From a bacterium (GTDB lineage: Bacteria > Verrucomicrobiota > Verrucomicrobiia > Limisphaerales > UBA11358), in contig JAKAFL010000031.1 of the NCBI GenBank assembly GCA_021817945.1, forward strand, positions 1 through 45,130: a stretch of 45,130 nucleotides of DNA. Direction: 5' to 3'. Both the position numbers and the translations under genes were made by a program. The notes under the pieces are model-generated. The model was not told the origin of the DNA and ran no database searches. It saw only the letters and a list, made by a program, of their open reading frames with translations. This document shows positions 16,358-25,867 of the stretch, piece after piece. The first letter of the stretch is position 1. Each line of letters begins with the position of its first letter.

Positions 16358-19009
16358 TCAAGAGGGTGGCGGATCACGTTGTGGTATCTGGATGGTAAAG
16401 ACTGCGCCTCCATTAGGGCGATTCATGGCGGAGACCTTGCCTCCGTGGGCTTCAACAAAGCCTTTGACAATGGCCAAACCCAGGCCGCTGCCACCAGCGG
16501 GAGCGTCCGGGGCGCGAAAAAACTTGTCAAAAATATAAGGCAATAAATTGGGGGGCAGCCCCGGTCCGTAATCCGCCACACTCAACATCAGCCAGCCCGA
16601 TTCCTGCCATGCCCTGACAAAAATGGGTGTGCCAGGGGGTGTGTGGACGACTGCGTTAAGCAGCAGGTTTGACAAGGCTTGTTGCATGAATGTGAAATCC
16701 AGCCTTGCGAGCGGGAGATTTTTCGCGATATCCATTTTAAGCTCGCGTCCTGCCAGTTCGCGCTCCAGTGAGCGCGCGGTGGTTTGCACTAAATCCCCCG
16801 CATCGCACCAATCCAGTTTTGGACGCACATGGCCGGATTCCAGCCGGTTCACGTCCAGCAGGTTGCCCACAAGCCGGTTCAGGCGCGCAGCGGCCTCCTG
16901 GATTTCCGCCGCCATTGTTTGGCTGAAGCAGTGGTCTTCCTCCTTTGCCTCAGCAAGGGCGCTCGCCGCGCTGGTGATGGCTGCCAGCGGTGTGCGCAGC
17001 TCGTGTGAAATGGAATTCAACAAAGCATTGCTCAGGCGTTCGGATTCGGCAATGAGTTTGCTTTGCTCCCCGGCGGATCGCAAAGCGACCTGGTCCAAGA
17101 CCAATGCGGCCTGCCGGGCGTATGCTTCCAATAAATCACGCCGGGCCAGGGACAAGGATTTTTCCGGAAGTTTGACGGAAAGGATGCCGACCACCGCGCG
17201 CTCGGTCATGAGGGGAAGATGCAAGGCTTCAGCGCCAGGCAGGTTGTCCGTGAATTTCCCTGCCGCCTGCCGGTTGAGGAACACCCAATCTGCGACCTGC
17301 AATTCATTCTCCGTCAGCACCAGAGAGCTGTCAGGATGCGCCATCAGGGATTTTTTAACCGGGACAAGGACGGCGGTTTTCGCCTGAAAGACACGCCCCA
17401 CCTGGGCCAAAAGCTGCCATACCACCTCGTCACGAGTTCCTGCCTGGGCCAATTCCCGGGTCAACTGGTACAACGCCGTCACACGCTCCTCGCGCTGGCG
17501 CTCGGCAAGCTCCTGGGACCGGATGCGGGCGACCAATTGACCCAGAACGATGGCGACGACAAAGTAAAGACCGAACATGACCCCATCCTCGGTGCTGTTG
17601 ATGACAAGCGTAAAGCGCGGTGGCAGGAAAAAATAGTTCCATGCCAGCGCGCTTGCCGATCCGGCAAACAGCATCGGGCCGCGCCCAAGAAAAAGCGCAA
17701 GCAATACGACGGTGAACAGGAATACCAGTCCGGGCACGCGCGGCCCTGTGAGGGCTGCGATCCCCACATTCAGCGCACCAACGGCGGCAAGCACGCCGGT
17801 TGCAATAATGTATTGCTGCCAGTCGGCGAATGGCCGCAAACGCAAAAAGCCCACCCTTGGCGAGGCGCCGCCCTTTTCTGCCCGCACCACCAGCAAATCA
17901 ATGTCCCCGCTGTCGCGCGCGAGCCGGCGCAGCAATTTCCCGGCACGGAACCATTCCCACAGGCTGCCTGCAACCGGTTTGCCAATGATGATTTGCGAAA
18001 CGTTATTTTGCCTCGCGGTCCGCAACAGTCCGCAGGAGAGATTGTCATCTGTCGTGTCAATCACCTCGGCCCCGAGGGTCCGGGCCAGCGCAAGGTTTTT
18101 TTCAAGCCTGGACTGGGAACGTTCATCAAGCGGGCGGGAGACCTCCACATGAACCGCCAGCCACGGACACTTTAAACTATCTGCCATCCGGCGGGCACAT
18201 CGGATGAGGGATTCCGAAAGCGGACTGGCGCTGACCGCCACCATCAGGCGATGACCAGTTTTCCAGGCGCCTGCGTCCGTCTGTTTGCTGTGAAAAATCT
18301 GGGTTTCCAAGCCGACGTGATCCGCCACGAGCCGAAGTGAGAGTTCACGCAGCGCCGTAAGATTGGATTCCCGAAAGAAATTCTGCTTGGCGCTGCCGGC
18401 GCGTTCAGGCAGGTAAACTTTTCCTTGGTTCAAACGGTCAATGAGTTCAGCCGGCGGCAGGTCCACCAGCTCGAGTTCAGCCATGTCCAGAAGGCTGTCA
18501 GGAATGGTTTCGCGGATTTCCACGCCAGTGATTTGGCGCACCGTTTCAGCCCTGCTTTCGATGTGCTGGACATTCAACGTGGTGAAAACGTTAATCCCGG
18601 CATCAAGTAACTCGTTTACGTCCTGCCAGCGTTTGGGATGACGTGAACCGGGGGCGTTTGTGTGGGCGAGTTCATCCACCAGCGCGAGTTGGGGGCGGCG
18701 GGAAAGCACGGTGTCTAAATCCATTTCCCGGAGCGCGACGCCGCGATGATTGGTGACCTTTTGAGGAATGAGTGGAAGCCCGTTGGTCAAAACCTCCGTC
18801 TCTTTGCGGCCATGTGTTTCAACATGGCCAATGACGATATCGCGCCCGCCTTTGAATTCATGTTGGGCTGCCTGGAGCATTGCAAAGGTTTTGCCAACCC
18901 CGGGACACATTCCAAGAAACACTTTGAGGCGTCCGCGTTTGGAGCGGGCGGTTTCCCCCTGGATGGACGCGAGTAATGCGTCTGGATTGGGTCTCTCGCC
19001 TTCGTTCAC
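16358..19009 (-). CDS. kdpD: Sensor histidine kinase KdpD
   Basis: An 883-residue membrane sensor kinase for K+ limitation. Domains in order: the KdpD N-terminal domain with Walker A GMCPGVGKT (about 33-41) and 'LALVDELAHTNAPGSRHPKRWQD', a USP-like domain (about 250-370), a DUF4118 segment with four membrane helices (about 400-490), a GAF-like region, HisKA with H669 in SHELRTP, and HATPase_c ending in 'GGSGLGLAIVKGFVEAHGG'. It is full length and intact, 4 bp after kdpC and 6 bp before kdpE. Confidence 0.96.
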   Translation of the reverse strand: MNEGERPNPDALLASIQGETARSKRGRLKVFLGMCPGVGKTFAMLQAAQHEFKGGRDIVIGHVETHGRKETEVLTNGLPLIPQKVTNHRGVALREMDLDTVLSRRPQLALVDELAHTNAPGSRHPKRWQDVNELLDAGINVFTTLNVQHIESRAETVRQITGVEIRETIPDSLLDMAELELVDLPPAELIDRLNQGKVYLPERAGSAKQNFFRESNLTALRELSLRLVADHVGLETQIFHSKQTDAGAWKTGHRLMVAVSASPLSESLIRCARRMADSLKCPWLAVHVEVSRPLDERSQSRLEKNLALARTLGAEVIDTTDDNLSCGLLRTARQNNVSQIIIGKPVAGSLWEWFRAGKLLRRLARDSGDIDLLVVRAEKGGASPRVGFLRLRPFADWQQYIIATGVLAAVGALNVGIAALTGPRVPGLVFLFTVVLLALFLGRGPMLFAGSASALAWNYFFLPPRFTLVINSTEDGVMFGLYFVVAIVLGQLVARIRSQELAERQREERVTALYQLTRELAQAGTRDEVVWQLLAQVGRVFQAKTAVLVPVKKSLMAHPDSSLVLTENELQVADWVFLNRQAAGKFTDNLPGAEALHLPLMTERAVVGILSVKLPEKSLSLARRDLLEAYARQAALVLDQVALRSAGEQSKLIAESERLSNALLNSISHELRTPLAAITSAASALAEAKEEDHCFSQTMAAEIQEAAARLNRLVGNLLDVNRLESGHVRPKLDWCDAGDLVQTTARSLERELAGRELKMDIAKNLPLARLDFTFMQQALSNLLLNAVVHTPPGTPIFVRAWQESGWLMLSVADYGPGLPPNLLPYIFDKFFRAPDAPAGGSGLGLAIVKGFVEAHGGKVSAMNRPNGGAVFTIQIPQRDPPPS

Positions 19010-19013
19010 AGAT

Positions 19014-19598
19014 TCATTTTATTGAATCCAACGCCAGATTCAGCAACAAAACATTGACGCGTGGTTCGCCGAGGAATCCGAATTGGGGCGGTTCAATTTC
19101 GCGATGAACAAGGTTCGAAAGCGCTCGTTTTTGCTCCTGCGAGAAATTTCGAGCCGCCGCCACTCGATTGATTTGCAATCGCGCCGCTTCCGGGCTGATG
19201 TCCGGGTCCAGGCCGCTTCCGCTGGCAAACACCATCTCCGCCGGGACCGGCGCGTTGGACTCCAATCCGTTTGCCATCTTGAAGGCAGTCAGGCGTGACT
19301 GAGCCGTGGCAACAAGATTCGAGCTGGTTGGGCCAAAATTGCTGGCGCTCGACGGGACAGCGACATAATTGGTTCCATCGTCTCCTGCGGATGGACGCGG
19401 CCAGAAATATTTGTTTGAGCTGAACTTTTCTGGGAGCAGCGCAGAGCCAACAATCCGTCCATGCGATGCAAGGAGGCTGCCTCCCGCCTGGCGTGGAAAC
19501 AGTTCATGGGCGATGCCAGTGATGAGCAGGGGATAAACGATCCCGGTCAAGAAGGTGAGTGCCAGGAGGAGTCGGACAGCAGGCAGGAAGGTTTTCAT
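19014..19598 (-). CDS. kdpC: Potassium-transporting ATPase subunit KdpC
   Basis: A 194-residue KdpC with one N-terminal membrane helix (LLLALTFLTGIVYPLLITGIA) and a periplasmic domain. Family stretches are 'GSALLPEKFSSNKYFWPRPSAG', 'SGLDPDISPEAARLQINRVAAAR' and 'VNVLLLNLALD' near the end. KdpC stabilises the KdpAB complex and helps K+ binding. It lies 5 bp after kdpB and 4 bp before kdpD. Confidence 0.96.
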   Translation of the reverse strand: MKTFLPAVRLLLALTFLTGIVYPLLITGIAHELFPRQAGGSLLASHGRIVGSALLPEKFSSNKYFWPRPSAGDDGTNYVAVPSSASNFGPTSSNLVATAQSRLTAFKMANGLESNAPVPAEMVFASGSGLDPDISPEAARLQINRVAAARNFSQEQKRALSNLVHREIEPPQFGFLGEPRVNVLLLNLALDSIK

Positions 19599-19603
19599 AA
19601 AAA

Positions 19604-21697
19604 TCAGGCGAGGTGCAGGATGTTGATGATGACATCCAGCAATTTAATGCCGGCAAACGGCACAATGATGCCGCCCAGGCCGTAAAGGAACAAATTGCGC
19701 TGAAGGATTTTGGCGGCACCGAGAGGACGGTACTTTACACCGCGCAGAGCCAATGGAATCAGGGCAATGATGATGAGTGCATTAAAAGCCACCGCGCTTA
19801 GGATGGCGCTCTGAGGCGAGCCAAGGTGCATGATGTTCAAAGCGGCAAGGGGTCCGGGTTTTTCATCAATTGAATAAAGGCCCAGGAACATGGCCGGCAA
19901 AATGGCAAAATATTTTGCCACATCATTGGCAATGCTGAAGGTCGTCAGCGCGCCGCGCGTCATTAAAAGTTGTTTTCCAATTTCGACAATTTCAATCAGT
20001 TTGGTCGGGTTCGAGTCCAGGTCCACCATGTTGCCGGCCTCGCGCGCGGCTTGGGTGCCGGTGTTCATGGCCACGCCGACATCGGCCTGAGCCAGCGCGG
20101 GGGCGTCATTCGTGCCGTCGCCGGCCATGGCAACGAGGCGGCCTTTGGCCTGCTCCTCCCGGATTCGGCATAGCTTGTCCTCGGGTGTTGCCTGTGCCAT
20201 GAAATCATCCACTCCGGACTCGGTGGCAATGGCGGCGGCAGTGAGTGCGTTGTCCCCGGTAATCATCACCGTGCGGATGCCCATCTTGCGAAGTTGCGCG
20301 AAGCGTTCCTTGATGCCGCCCTTGACCACGTCCTTGAGTTGAATGACCCCAAGAACTTCGCCACCATCAGCCACCACCAGCGGAGTCCCTCCCAGGCGCG
20401 CCACGTTTTCCACGAGCTGGTCCACGGATTCGGGATATTGCATGCCCATGAGTTTCACATGAAGCTTCATGGATTCTGCGGCACCCTTGCGGATTGAGCG
20501 TGCCGGTTGGCTGCCGTTTGCGGCAATATCCACACCACTCATCCGGGTTTGAGCGGTGAATGGAACAAATTGCGCCTGTAATGCAGAAAACTCCCGGCCC
20601 CGCAGTTTATATTTCTCCTTGGCCAGCACGGCAATGCTGCGGCCCTCCGGTGTTTCATCGGCTAGTGAGGCCAGTTGCGCGGCATCGGCCAGTCTTTCCG
20701 CCGTGACTCCAGGTGCAGGAAGGAAATCTGTTGCCATTCGGTTCCCAAGCGTGATGGTTCCGGTTTTGTCCAGAAGCAAAATGTCTATGTCCCCGGCGGC
20801 CTCAACGGCCCGTCCGCTGGTCGCCAGCACGTTGCGCCGGATTAACCGGTCAATTCCGCTGATGCCTATGGCGCTTAACAGGCCGCCAATTGTTGTGGGG
20901 ATCAGACATACCAGAAGGGAAACCAAAACCGTCAGCCGGAGGTCCGATGATCCGGGATGCCCGGAAGCATTTTCACTGTAGTGGGCAAATGCCGGAAGGG
21001 TGAATACGGCAAGCACAAATACCGCTGTCATTCCAACCAGCAAGATGGTCAGGGCTATCTCGTTGGGTGTTTTCTGTCGCCTCGCACCTTCAACCATGGC
21101 TATCATTCGGTCCAGGAAGGTATTTCCGGCTTCGCTGGTGATTCGGATGACAATTCGGTCGCTGATAACGCGTGTTCCGCCAGTAACGGCACTCCTGTCG
21201 CCGCCGCTTTCACGAATCACGGGTGCAGATTCACCGGTTATCGCTGCCTCATCCACGGTGGCGATGCCTTCAATGACCTCTCCATCGGCCGGTATGACGT
21301 CCCCAGTCTCACACACCACAATATCACCCCTTTGCAGAGACGGCGCTGGAATGCTTTCCTCCCGTCCGTCTCGCAGCCGTCGTGCGGGTGTCTGGGTGCG
21401 GGACTTCTTCAGGCTTTCAGCCTGGGCTTTGCCTCGCCCCTCCGCGAGCGCCTCTGCAAAATTCGAAAAAAGAACGGTGAACCATAGCCAGAGAGTGATC
21501 TGCAAATTGAATCCGCTGAAGTGGCCGGTGAAGAGGTCTTGAAAAAAAACTATGGAACAAAGCGCGGCTCCAATCGCCGTGACCAACATGACGGGATTTT
21601 CCCACAGGCCAATCGGGTTGAGCTTGTTGAACGAATGGATCAGCGCCGGACGAACCAGCGTGGGGTCAAATAATGAATTGGAAGCTTTCATGGGCAT
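19604..21697 (-). CDS. kdpB: Potassium-transporting P-type ATPase subunit KdpB
   Basis: A 697-residue P-type ATPase that powers K+ uptake by the Kdp complex. It shows the actuator motif TGES (154-157, including the Ser that is phosphorylated to inhibit E. coli KdpB), the phosphorylation motif DKTGT with D310, '[24 protein letters not shown]' in the hinge, and C-terminal membrane helices. All catalytic elements are present and the length is normal. It starts 20 bp after kdpA. Confidence 0.97.
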   Translation of the reverse strand: MPMKASNSLFDPTLVRPALIHSFNKLNPIGLWENPVMLVTAIGAALCSIVFFQDLFTGHFSGFNLQITLWLWFTVLFSNFAEALAEGRGKAQAESLKKSRTQTPARRLRDGREESIPAPSLQRGDIVVCETGDVIPADGEVIEGIATVDEAAITGESAPVIRESGGDRSAVTGGTRVISDRIVIRITSEAGNTFLDRMIAMVEGARRQKTPNEIALTILLVGMTAVFVLAVFTLPAFAHYSENASGHPGSSDLRLTVLVSLLVCLIPTTIGGLLSAIGISGIDRLIRRNVLATSGRAVEAAGDIDILLLDKTGTITLGNRMATDFLPAPGVTAERLADAAQLASLADETPEGRSIAVLAKEKYKLRGREFSALQAQFVPFTAQTRMSGVDIAANGSQPARSIRKGAAESMKLHVKLMGMQYPESVDQLVENVARLGGTPLVVADGGEVLGVIQLKDVVKGGIKERFAQLRKMGIRTVMITGDNALTAAAIATESGVDDFMAQATPEDKLCRIREEQAKGRLVAMAGDGTNDAPALAQADVGVAMNTGTQAAREAGNMVDLDSNPTKLIEIVEIGKQLLMTRGALTTFSIANDVAKYFAILPAMFLGLYSIDEKPGPLAALNIMHLGSPQSAILSAVAFNALIIIALIPLALRGVKYRPLGAAKILQRNLFLYGLGGIIVPFAGIKLLDVIINILHLA

Positions 21698-21717
21698 GTC
21701 TTTCCCTTTGTCGTTTG

Positions 21718-23409
21718 TTAAAACATTCGTCCCTGTTGCATGAGCAAATGTTCGATGATTGGGCCGAGAGTGAGCGCCGGAAAATGGGTCAGGCCGCTGA
21801 TGATGATGACGACCCCGGCCAGCATCAGGACAAAAAGCAGGCCATCCGTTGGAAAAGTTCCGGAGGAGGAAGGGGCGATTCGCTTGGGTGCCATGCTGCC
21901 TGCAATGGCAAGTGCCGGGATGATGACGGCAAAGCGCCCGACCATCATGGCGAAGGCCCCGGTAAGGTTGTAGAAAGGGGTGTTCCCATTCAATCCGGCA
22001 AACGCGCTGCCGTTGTTATTTGACATTGAGGCATAGGCGTAAAGAATTTCACTCAATCCATGCGGCCCGGCATTATTCAAGCCAGACAAACCCGCGCTGG
22101 TTGTGACGGCGGTTGCTGCCAGAATGAGCAAAACCGCAAAGGGCGCCAAGGTGGCGGCCATGGCGCAGATCACCTCGGCTTTTTCCACCCGTTTACCCAG
22201 GTATTCCGGGGACCGTCCAACCATCAGGCCAGCCATGAATACGGCCAGCAGCACGTACATCAACATTCCATAGAGTCCTGAACCGACCCCGCCGAACACG
22301 ACTTCGCCGAGCATCATGTTGCCCATGGCCACCATCCCGGCGAGCGGGGAAAGGCTGTCGTGCATGCAATTGACCGAACCATTGGAGGCATCCGTGGTGG
22401 CTGTTGCCCATAGCACGGAATCGGTAATGCCTATGCGGGTTTCTTTGCCCTCCATGTTGGCCAATCCCGGCATGAGTGGATTGGGCTGATATTCCGCCCA
22501 CAACGCCAGCGCCAGTCCTGCGATAAATAACAAATACATCGCCGCCAAAATCGCCCAGCCCTGACGTGTTGAACCCACCAGCCGCCCATAGGTGTTTACC
22601 AGGGCCGAAGGCAGCAGCAGAATGGAAAGCATTTCAAGGAAGTTTGTCAGCGGGGTGGGGTTTGCAAATGGATGGGCTGAGTTGACGCCGAAAAACCCAC
22701 CGCCGTTTGTGCCAAGCTGTGCGATTGCGATTTGTGATGCTGCGGGGCCCAGGGGTATTTGTTGCGCATGACCTTCCGGGGAAATGGCAACCGCGTAGGG
22801 GGTAAACGTCTGGACAACGCCCTGGGCCACCAACACCACGGATAGGACGAGCGATAATGGAAGAAGAATGTATAGGATGGAACGAACGGTGTCCGCCCAG
22901 AAATTTCCGACCGTATGGCCGGACTTGCGCGACAAACCACGGGCCATTGCCACCAGAACCCCCATTCCGGTTGCAGCGCTCAGAAAGTTCTGCACCGTCA
23001 GCCCGAGCATTTGCGTGAGGTAACTCATTGTCGCTTCGCCGGAATAATTTTGCCAGTCGGTATTTGTGACAAAGCTGACTGCGGTGTTCAGGGCAAGCGT
23101 CCAGGAGAGGTTTGGCATGCTTTGAGGATTGAACGGCAATTTACTTTGCAGCATTTGCAGCACAAAAACGATGGCAAAGCCGATGCCGTTGAACCAAAGC
23201 AATGCTTTGCAGAAATGCCACCAGTCCATTTCCTGTCTGGGATTGCATCCGGCATAGCGGTACAACAAATTCTCAAGCCAACCAAGCGGGGGTTGCAGGA
23301 AATGCTTTTCTCCAGCATAGATCCGCGCCATCCAGCCGCCCAGGAGCGGTGTGAATGCCAGCAGGGCGCCGAAATAAAATGAAAGTTGTATCCAGTCGAG
23401 ACTCTTCAT
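21718..23409 (-). CDS. kdpA: Potassium-transporting ATPase subunit KdpA
   Basis: A 563-residue K+ channel-like subunit of the Kdp complex with about ten membrane helices. The four pore-loop regions are recognisable around '[11 protein letters not shown]', '[17 protein letters not shown]', '[16 protein letters not shown]' and '[13 protein letters not shown]'. It is the first gene of the operon. No short kdpF-like frame exists between the promoter region and kdpA, nor in the 20-bp kdpA-kdpB gap. Confidence 0.97.
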   Translation of the reverse strand: MKSLDWIQLSFYFGALLAFTPLLGGWMARIYAGEKHFLQPPLGWLENLLYRYAGCNPRQEMDWWHFCKALLWFNGIGFAIVFVLQMLQSKLPFNPQSMPNLSWTLALNTAVSFVTNTDWQNYSGEATMSYLTQMLGLTVQNFLSAATGMGVLVAMARGLSRKSGHTVGNFWADTVRSILYILLPLSLVLSVVLVAQGVVQTFTPYAVAISPEGHAQQIPLGPAASQIAIAQLGTNGGGFFGVNSAHPFANPTPLTNFLEMLSILLLPSALVNTYGRLVGSTRQGWAILAAMYLLFIAGLALALWAEYQPNPLMPGLANMEGKETRIGITDSVLWATATTDASNGSVNCMHDSLSPLAGMVAMGNMMLGEVVFGGVGSGLYGMLMYVLLAVFMAGLMVGRSPEYLGKRVEKAEVICAMAATLAPFAVLLILAATAVTTSAGLSGLNNAGPHGLSEILYAYASMSNNNGSAFAGLNGNTPFYNLTGAFAMMVGRFAVIIPALAIAGSMAPKRIAPSSSGTFPTDGLLFVLMLAGVVIIISGLTHFPALTLGPIIEHLLMQQGRMF

Positions 23410-23442
23410 CGCTGCAATCTGGCATTTTGCGGGTTGGAGGTT

Positions 23443-23481
23443 TAGTTAAGACCCGGGGCGAATGTGTTAAGAAAGTGTTAA
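23443..23481 (-). promoter_or_regulatory. Candidate kdp promoter and KdpE binding repeats
   Basis: On the minus strand, TTAACAC occurs twice (23481-23475 and 23470-23464) exactly 11 bp apart, and a third TTAA follows 21 bp further on, so all three face the same side of the helix. OmpR-family regulators bind such direct repeats. The second repeat can serve as a -35 (TTAACA), with TAACTA at 23448-23443 as a weak -10 after a 16-bp spacer. The kdpA start is 34 bp downstream. This is inference from spacing and position. Confidence 0.45.
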
Positions 23482-23500
23482 AATGGTGGCAGCCAAAGCA

Positions 23501-24129
23501 GGGGACCGTCTCAGTTTTTGAGAGAGTCACTCTCAGCCTCCGCGTTTGACTTTTTATAAACCTCCACAAACCAACTGCTCCGCTCTCTCTCCCCATCAAT
23601 CTCCATGGGTTGCGGGGACCGGGGAGGAGTGGCACCGAGCTTTCGGAAAATGAGATTGCTCATTTATCGCGCTGGCTGTTCGCGAGTTTCCCTCTCCTTA
23701 ATCCTCTCCCCGCGCTCCGCTGGAGGGGCGAGGAAACCAGAGGCGCAGGGCTGTTGTGTGCGCTTGAAATGGCGATGGCCTTAGGCCTTCGAAATGGTTT
23801 AAAACCCTGTTGAACCCACCGCCTCTTTCTCCCTCTCCATCAATCCCATTGATGGGGAGGGCCGGGGAGGGGTGGCACGGAGCTTTCGGAAACGGACAAT
23901 TTGCCCCAGCCCCAGAGGGGCGACCTATTTGTAGAAATCCAATCTCCAAAAATCATTCCGAGCCACGTTGGGGTGGCACATACAAGGCATCCAACCCATT
24001 CAAAATTGCGGGGAATATCCACCCCCCGTTGGGCATGACTATGCTGCACCCGGTCAAACACAAACCCAAAACCGCCCCTTCGCTCTCCTTTCACGCAAAT
24101 TTCACCATTCTAAAAACTGAGATGCGCCC
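23501..24129 (-). mobile_element. MITE copy B (629 bp, inverted relative to copy A)
   Basis: The ends are GGGGACCGTCTCAGTTTTTG and AAAACTGAGATGCGCCC, inverted repeats of each other and homologous to those of copy A. Flanks are CCAAAGCA (23493-23500) and CCAAAGCC (24130-24137), 7 of 8 identical, as a target-site duplication. The whole interior aligns with copy A on the opposite strand. It sits in the divergent spacer between kdpA and the GH125 gene, and its left end is 20 bp upstream of the candidate KdpE repeats. The rest of that spacer, about 24138-24414, holds nothing I can identify. Confidence 0.85.
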
Positions 24130-24414
24130 CCAAAGCCGCATTCTGGAATGGGACCCTCAAAACTTCGTCCCTGGTTGCCAGCCAGCCGGATGGTTGGCAT
24201 CGCCCTTGGGATCGGTCAAGAAATGACCTTTTCAACCTGCCTGGTTCTTTTGGTGGCTGGCGAGGCATCTGGTTTGTTGCAGATCCGTTCGGATTTGCGC
24301 CTGGCCCCTATTCGAATGGCTGTTGTCTGATCCGGTCGGTGCGAGCCAGATTCAAAGGCATCTCTTTTTTCGTTTTATTTTGGCAAAACCCCCATGCCCG
24401 GTTTAAATGAGGGC

Positions 24415-25830
24415 ATGAATCGGCGACAATTTCTCTTGAACACATCCATGGCCGCGGCGGGTTTGCTGGCAGCCCCATCCATGGCGCGGGCTTCATCCTC
24501 GTTCCCGGTGGTTCGCACTCCTCTGGCCAGGCGGCGTTTCACCAGTCCCGCCGTGGAGAAAACCATAGCCCGGGTCCAGTCCGCACTTCGTGACAAGGAA
24601 CTGGCCTGGATGTTTGGAAACTGTTTCCCCAACACCTTGGATACGACCGTGGATTTTGGCTGGTTCGATGGCCAGCCGGACACTTATGTCATAACCGGCG
24701 ACATCAATGCCATGTGGTTGCGGGACAGTTCCGCCCAGGTATGGCCCTATCTTCCATTGATGAAGGACGATTCTCATTTGCAAATGATGATTGCCGGAGT
24801 GATTCGTCGCCAGACCCGTTACGTGCTGCTGGATCCCTATGCCAATGCCTTTTACAAGGATTCAAACCAGATCAGCGAATGGTCCACGGACCTGACCACG
24901 ATGAAGCCTGGTGTTCATGAGCGGAAATGGGAGGTGGATTCGCTTTGTTACACCCTCCGGCTGGCACATGGCTATTGGAAAGCCTCCGGTGACGCCGCGC
25001 CTTTTGACCACGAATGGCGGGATGCAGTCGCGGCCATTGTCCGGACATTCCGGGAACAACAACGCAAGGATGGTCCAGGCCCGTACCATTTCCAGCGCCG
25101 GACCGAGACGCAGTCTGATACTCTTGCCGGGGCCGGCTATGGCAATCCTGCCCGGCCTGTTGGCATGATTTATTCCATGTTCAGGCCCAGTGACGATGCC
25201 ACGGTCTTTCCCTTTCTGGTGCCATCCAATTTTTTTGCCGTGGTGAGCCTGCTTCAGGCGTCCGAAATGGTCGAAGCCTTGCATCAGGACCATGATTTGG
25301 CTGGAGCGTGCCAACGCCTCGCCCGGGAAGTCCGGCTTTCCCTGGACCGATATGCCCAGGTGGACCTGGCCGGAACCGGGCGGATTTTTGCCTATGAAGT
25401 GGATGCGTACGGAAACAGCTACTGCATAGACGATGGCAACGCGCCCAGCCTGCTATCGCTACCCTACCTTGGTGCGGTGAAGTCCGGCGATGCGTGTTAT
25501 CTTGCCACCCGCAAATTCATACTTTCGGGCGCCAACCCATATTATTGCCAAGGTTCGGTGGCCAGCGGTCCGGGTGGGCCTCACGCCGGGCGTGGAATGA
25601 TATGGCCCCTGGGTTTGATCATGCAGGGGTTGACCAGCACGCACAGGGAAGAGGTGGGGCAGTGTCTGGAAACCTTAAAGCGCACACATGCTGGCACGGG
25701 TTTCATGCACGAAGCCTTTGACGCCAACAACCCAGACCACTTTACCCGGCCATGGTTTGCCTGGGCAAACACCCTGTTTGGCGAATTGGTGCTGAAAACA
25801 ATGGATCAGTTCCCGGGATTGATCACCTGA
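24415..25830 (+). CDS. Tat-exported glycoside hydrolase family 125 (exo-alpha-1,6-mannosidase type)
   Basis: A 471-residue enzyme of GH125 (formerly DUF1237), whose characterised members remove terminal alpha-1,6-linked mannose from N-glycan-like structures. Family stretches: 'FGWFDGQPDTYVITGDINAMWLRDSSAQVWPYL', 'YANAFYKD', 'MRPSDDA'-like 'MFRPSDDATVFPFLVPSNFFAV', 'FAYEVDAYGNSYCIDDGNAPSLLSLPYLG' and the 'HEAFDANNPDHFTRPWFAWANTLFGEL' end (quoted in part). The N-terminus MNRRQFLLNTSMAAAGLLAAP is a twin-arginine signal, so the enzyme should be exported folded. A longer frame opens at 24394 (seven more residues); the start at 24415 is preferred because it puts the twin arginines at the N-terminus, but no good ribosome site decides it. 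Confidence 0.88.
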   Translation: MNRRQFLLNTSMAAAGLLAAPSMARASSSFPVVRTPLARRRFTSPAVEKTIARVQSALRDKELAWMFGNCFPNTLDTTVDFGWFDGQPDTYVITGDINAMWLRDSSAQVWPYLPLMKDDSHLQMMIAGVIRRQTRYVLLDPYANAFYKDSNQISEWSTDLTTMKPGVHERKWEVDSLCYTLRLAHGYWKASGDAAPFDHEWRDAVAAIVRTFREQQRKDGPGPYHFQRRTETQSDTLAGAGYGNPARPVGMIYSMFRPSDDATVFPFLVPSNFFAVVSLLQASEMVEALHQDHDLAGACQRLAREVRLSLDRYAQVDLAGTGRIFAYEVDAYGNSYCIDDGNAPSLLSLPYLGAVKSGDACYLATRKFILSGANPYYCQGSVASGPGGPHAGRGMIWPLGLIMQGLTSTHREEVGQCLETLKRTHAGTGFMHEAFDANNPDHFTRPWFAWANTLFGELVLKTMDQFPGLIT

Positions 25831-25867
25831 GGCCCGTGTTCAAGGTGGCCTTATTCATTTAACGGGG

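Noticed and set aside
17219..18175. 318-residue plus-strand open frame
   Set aside because: Antisense to kdpD, low-complexity and rich in Gln/Arg/Gly, with no recognisable domain.
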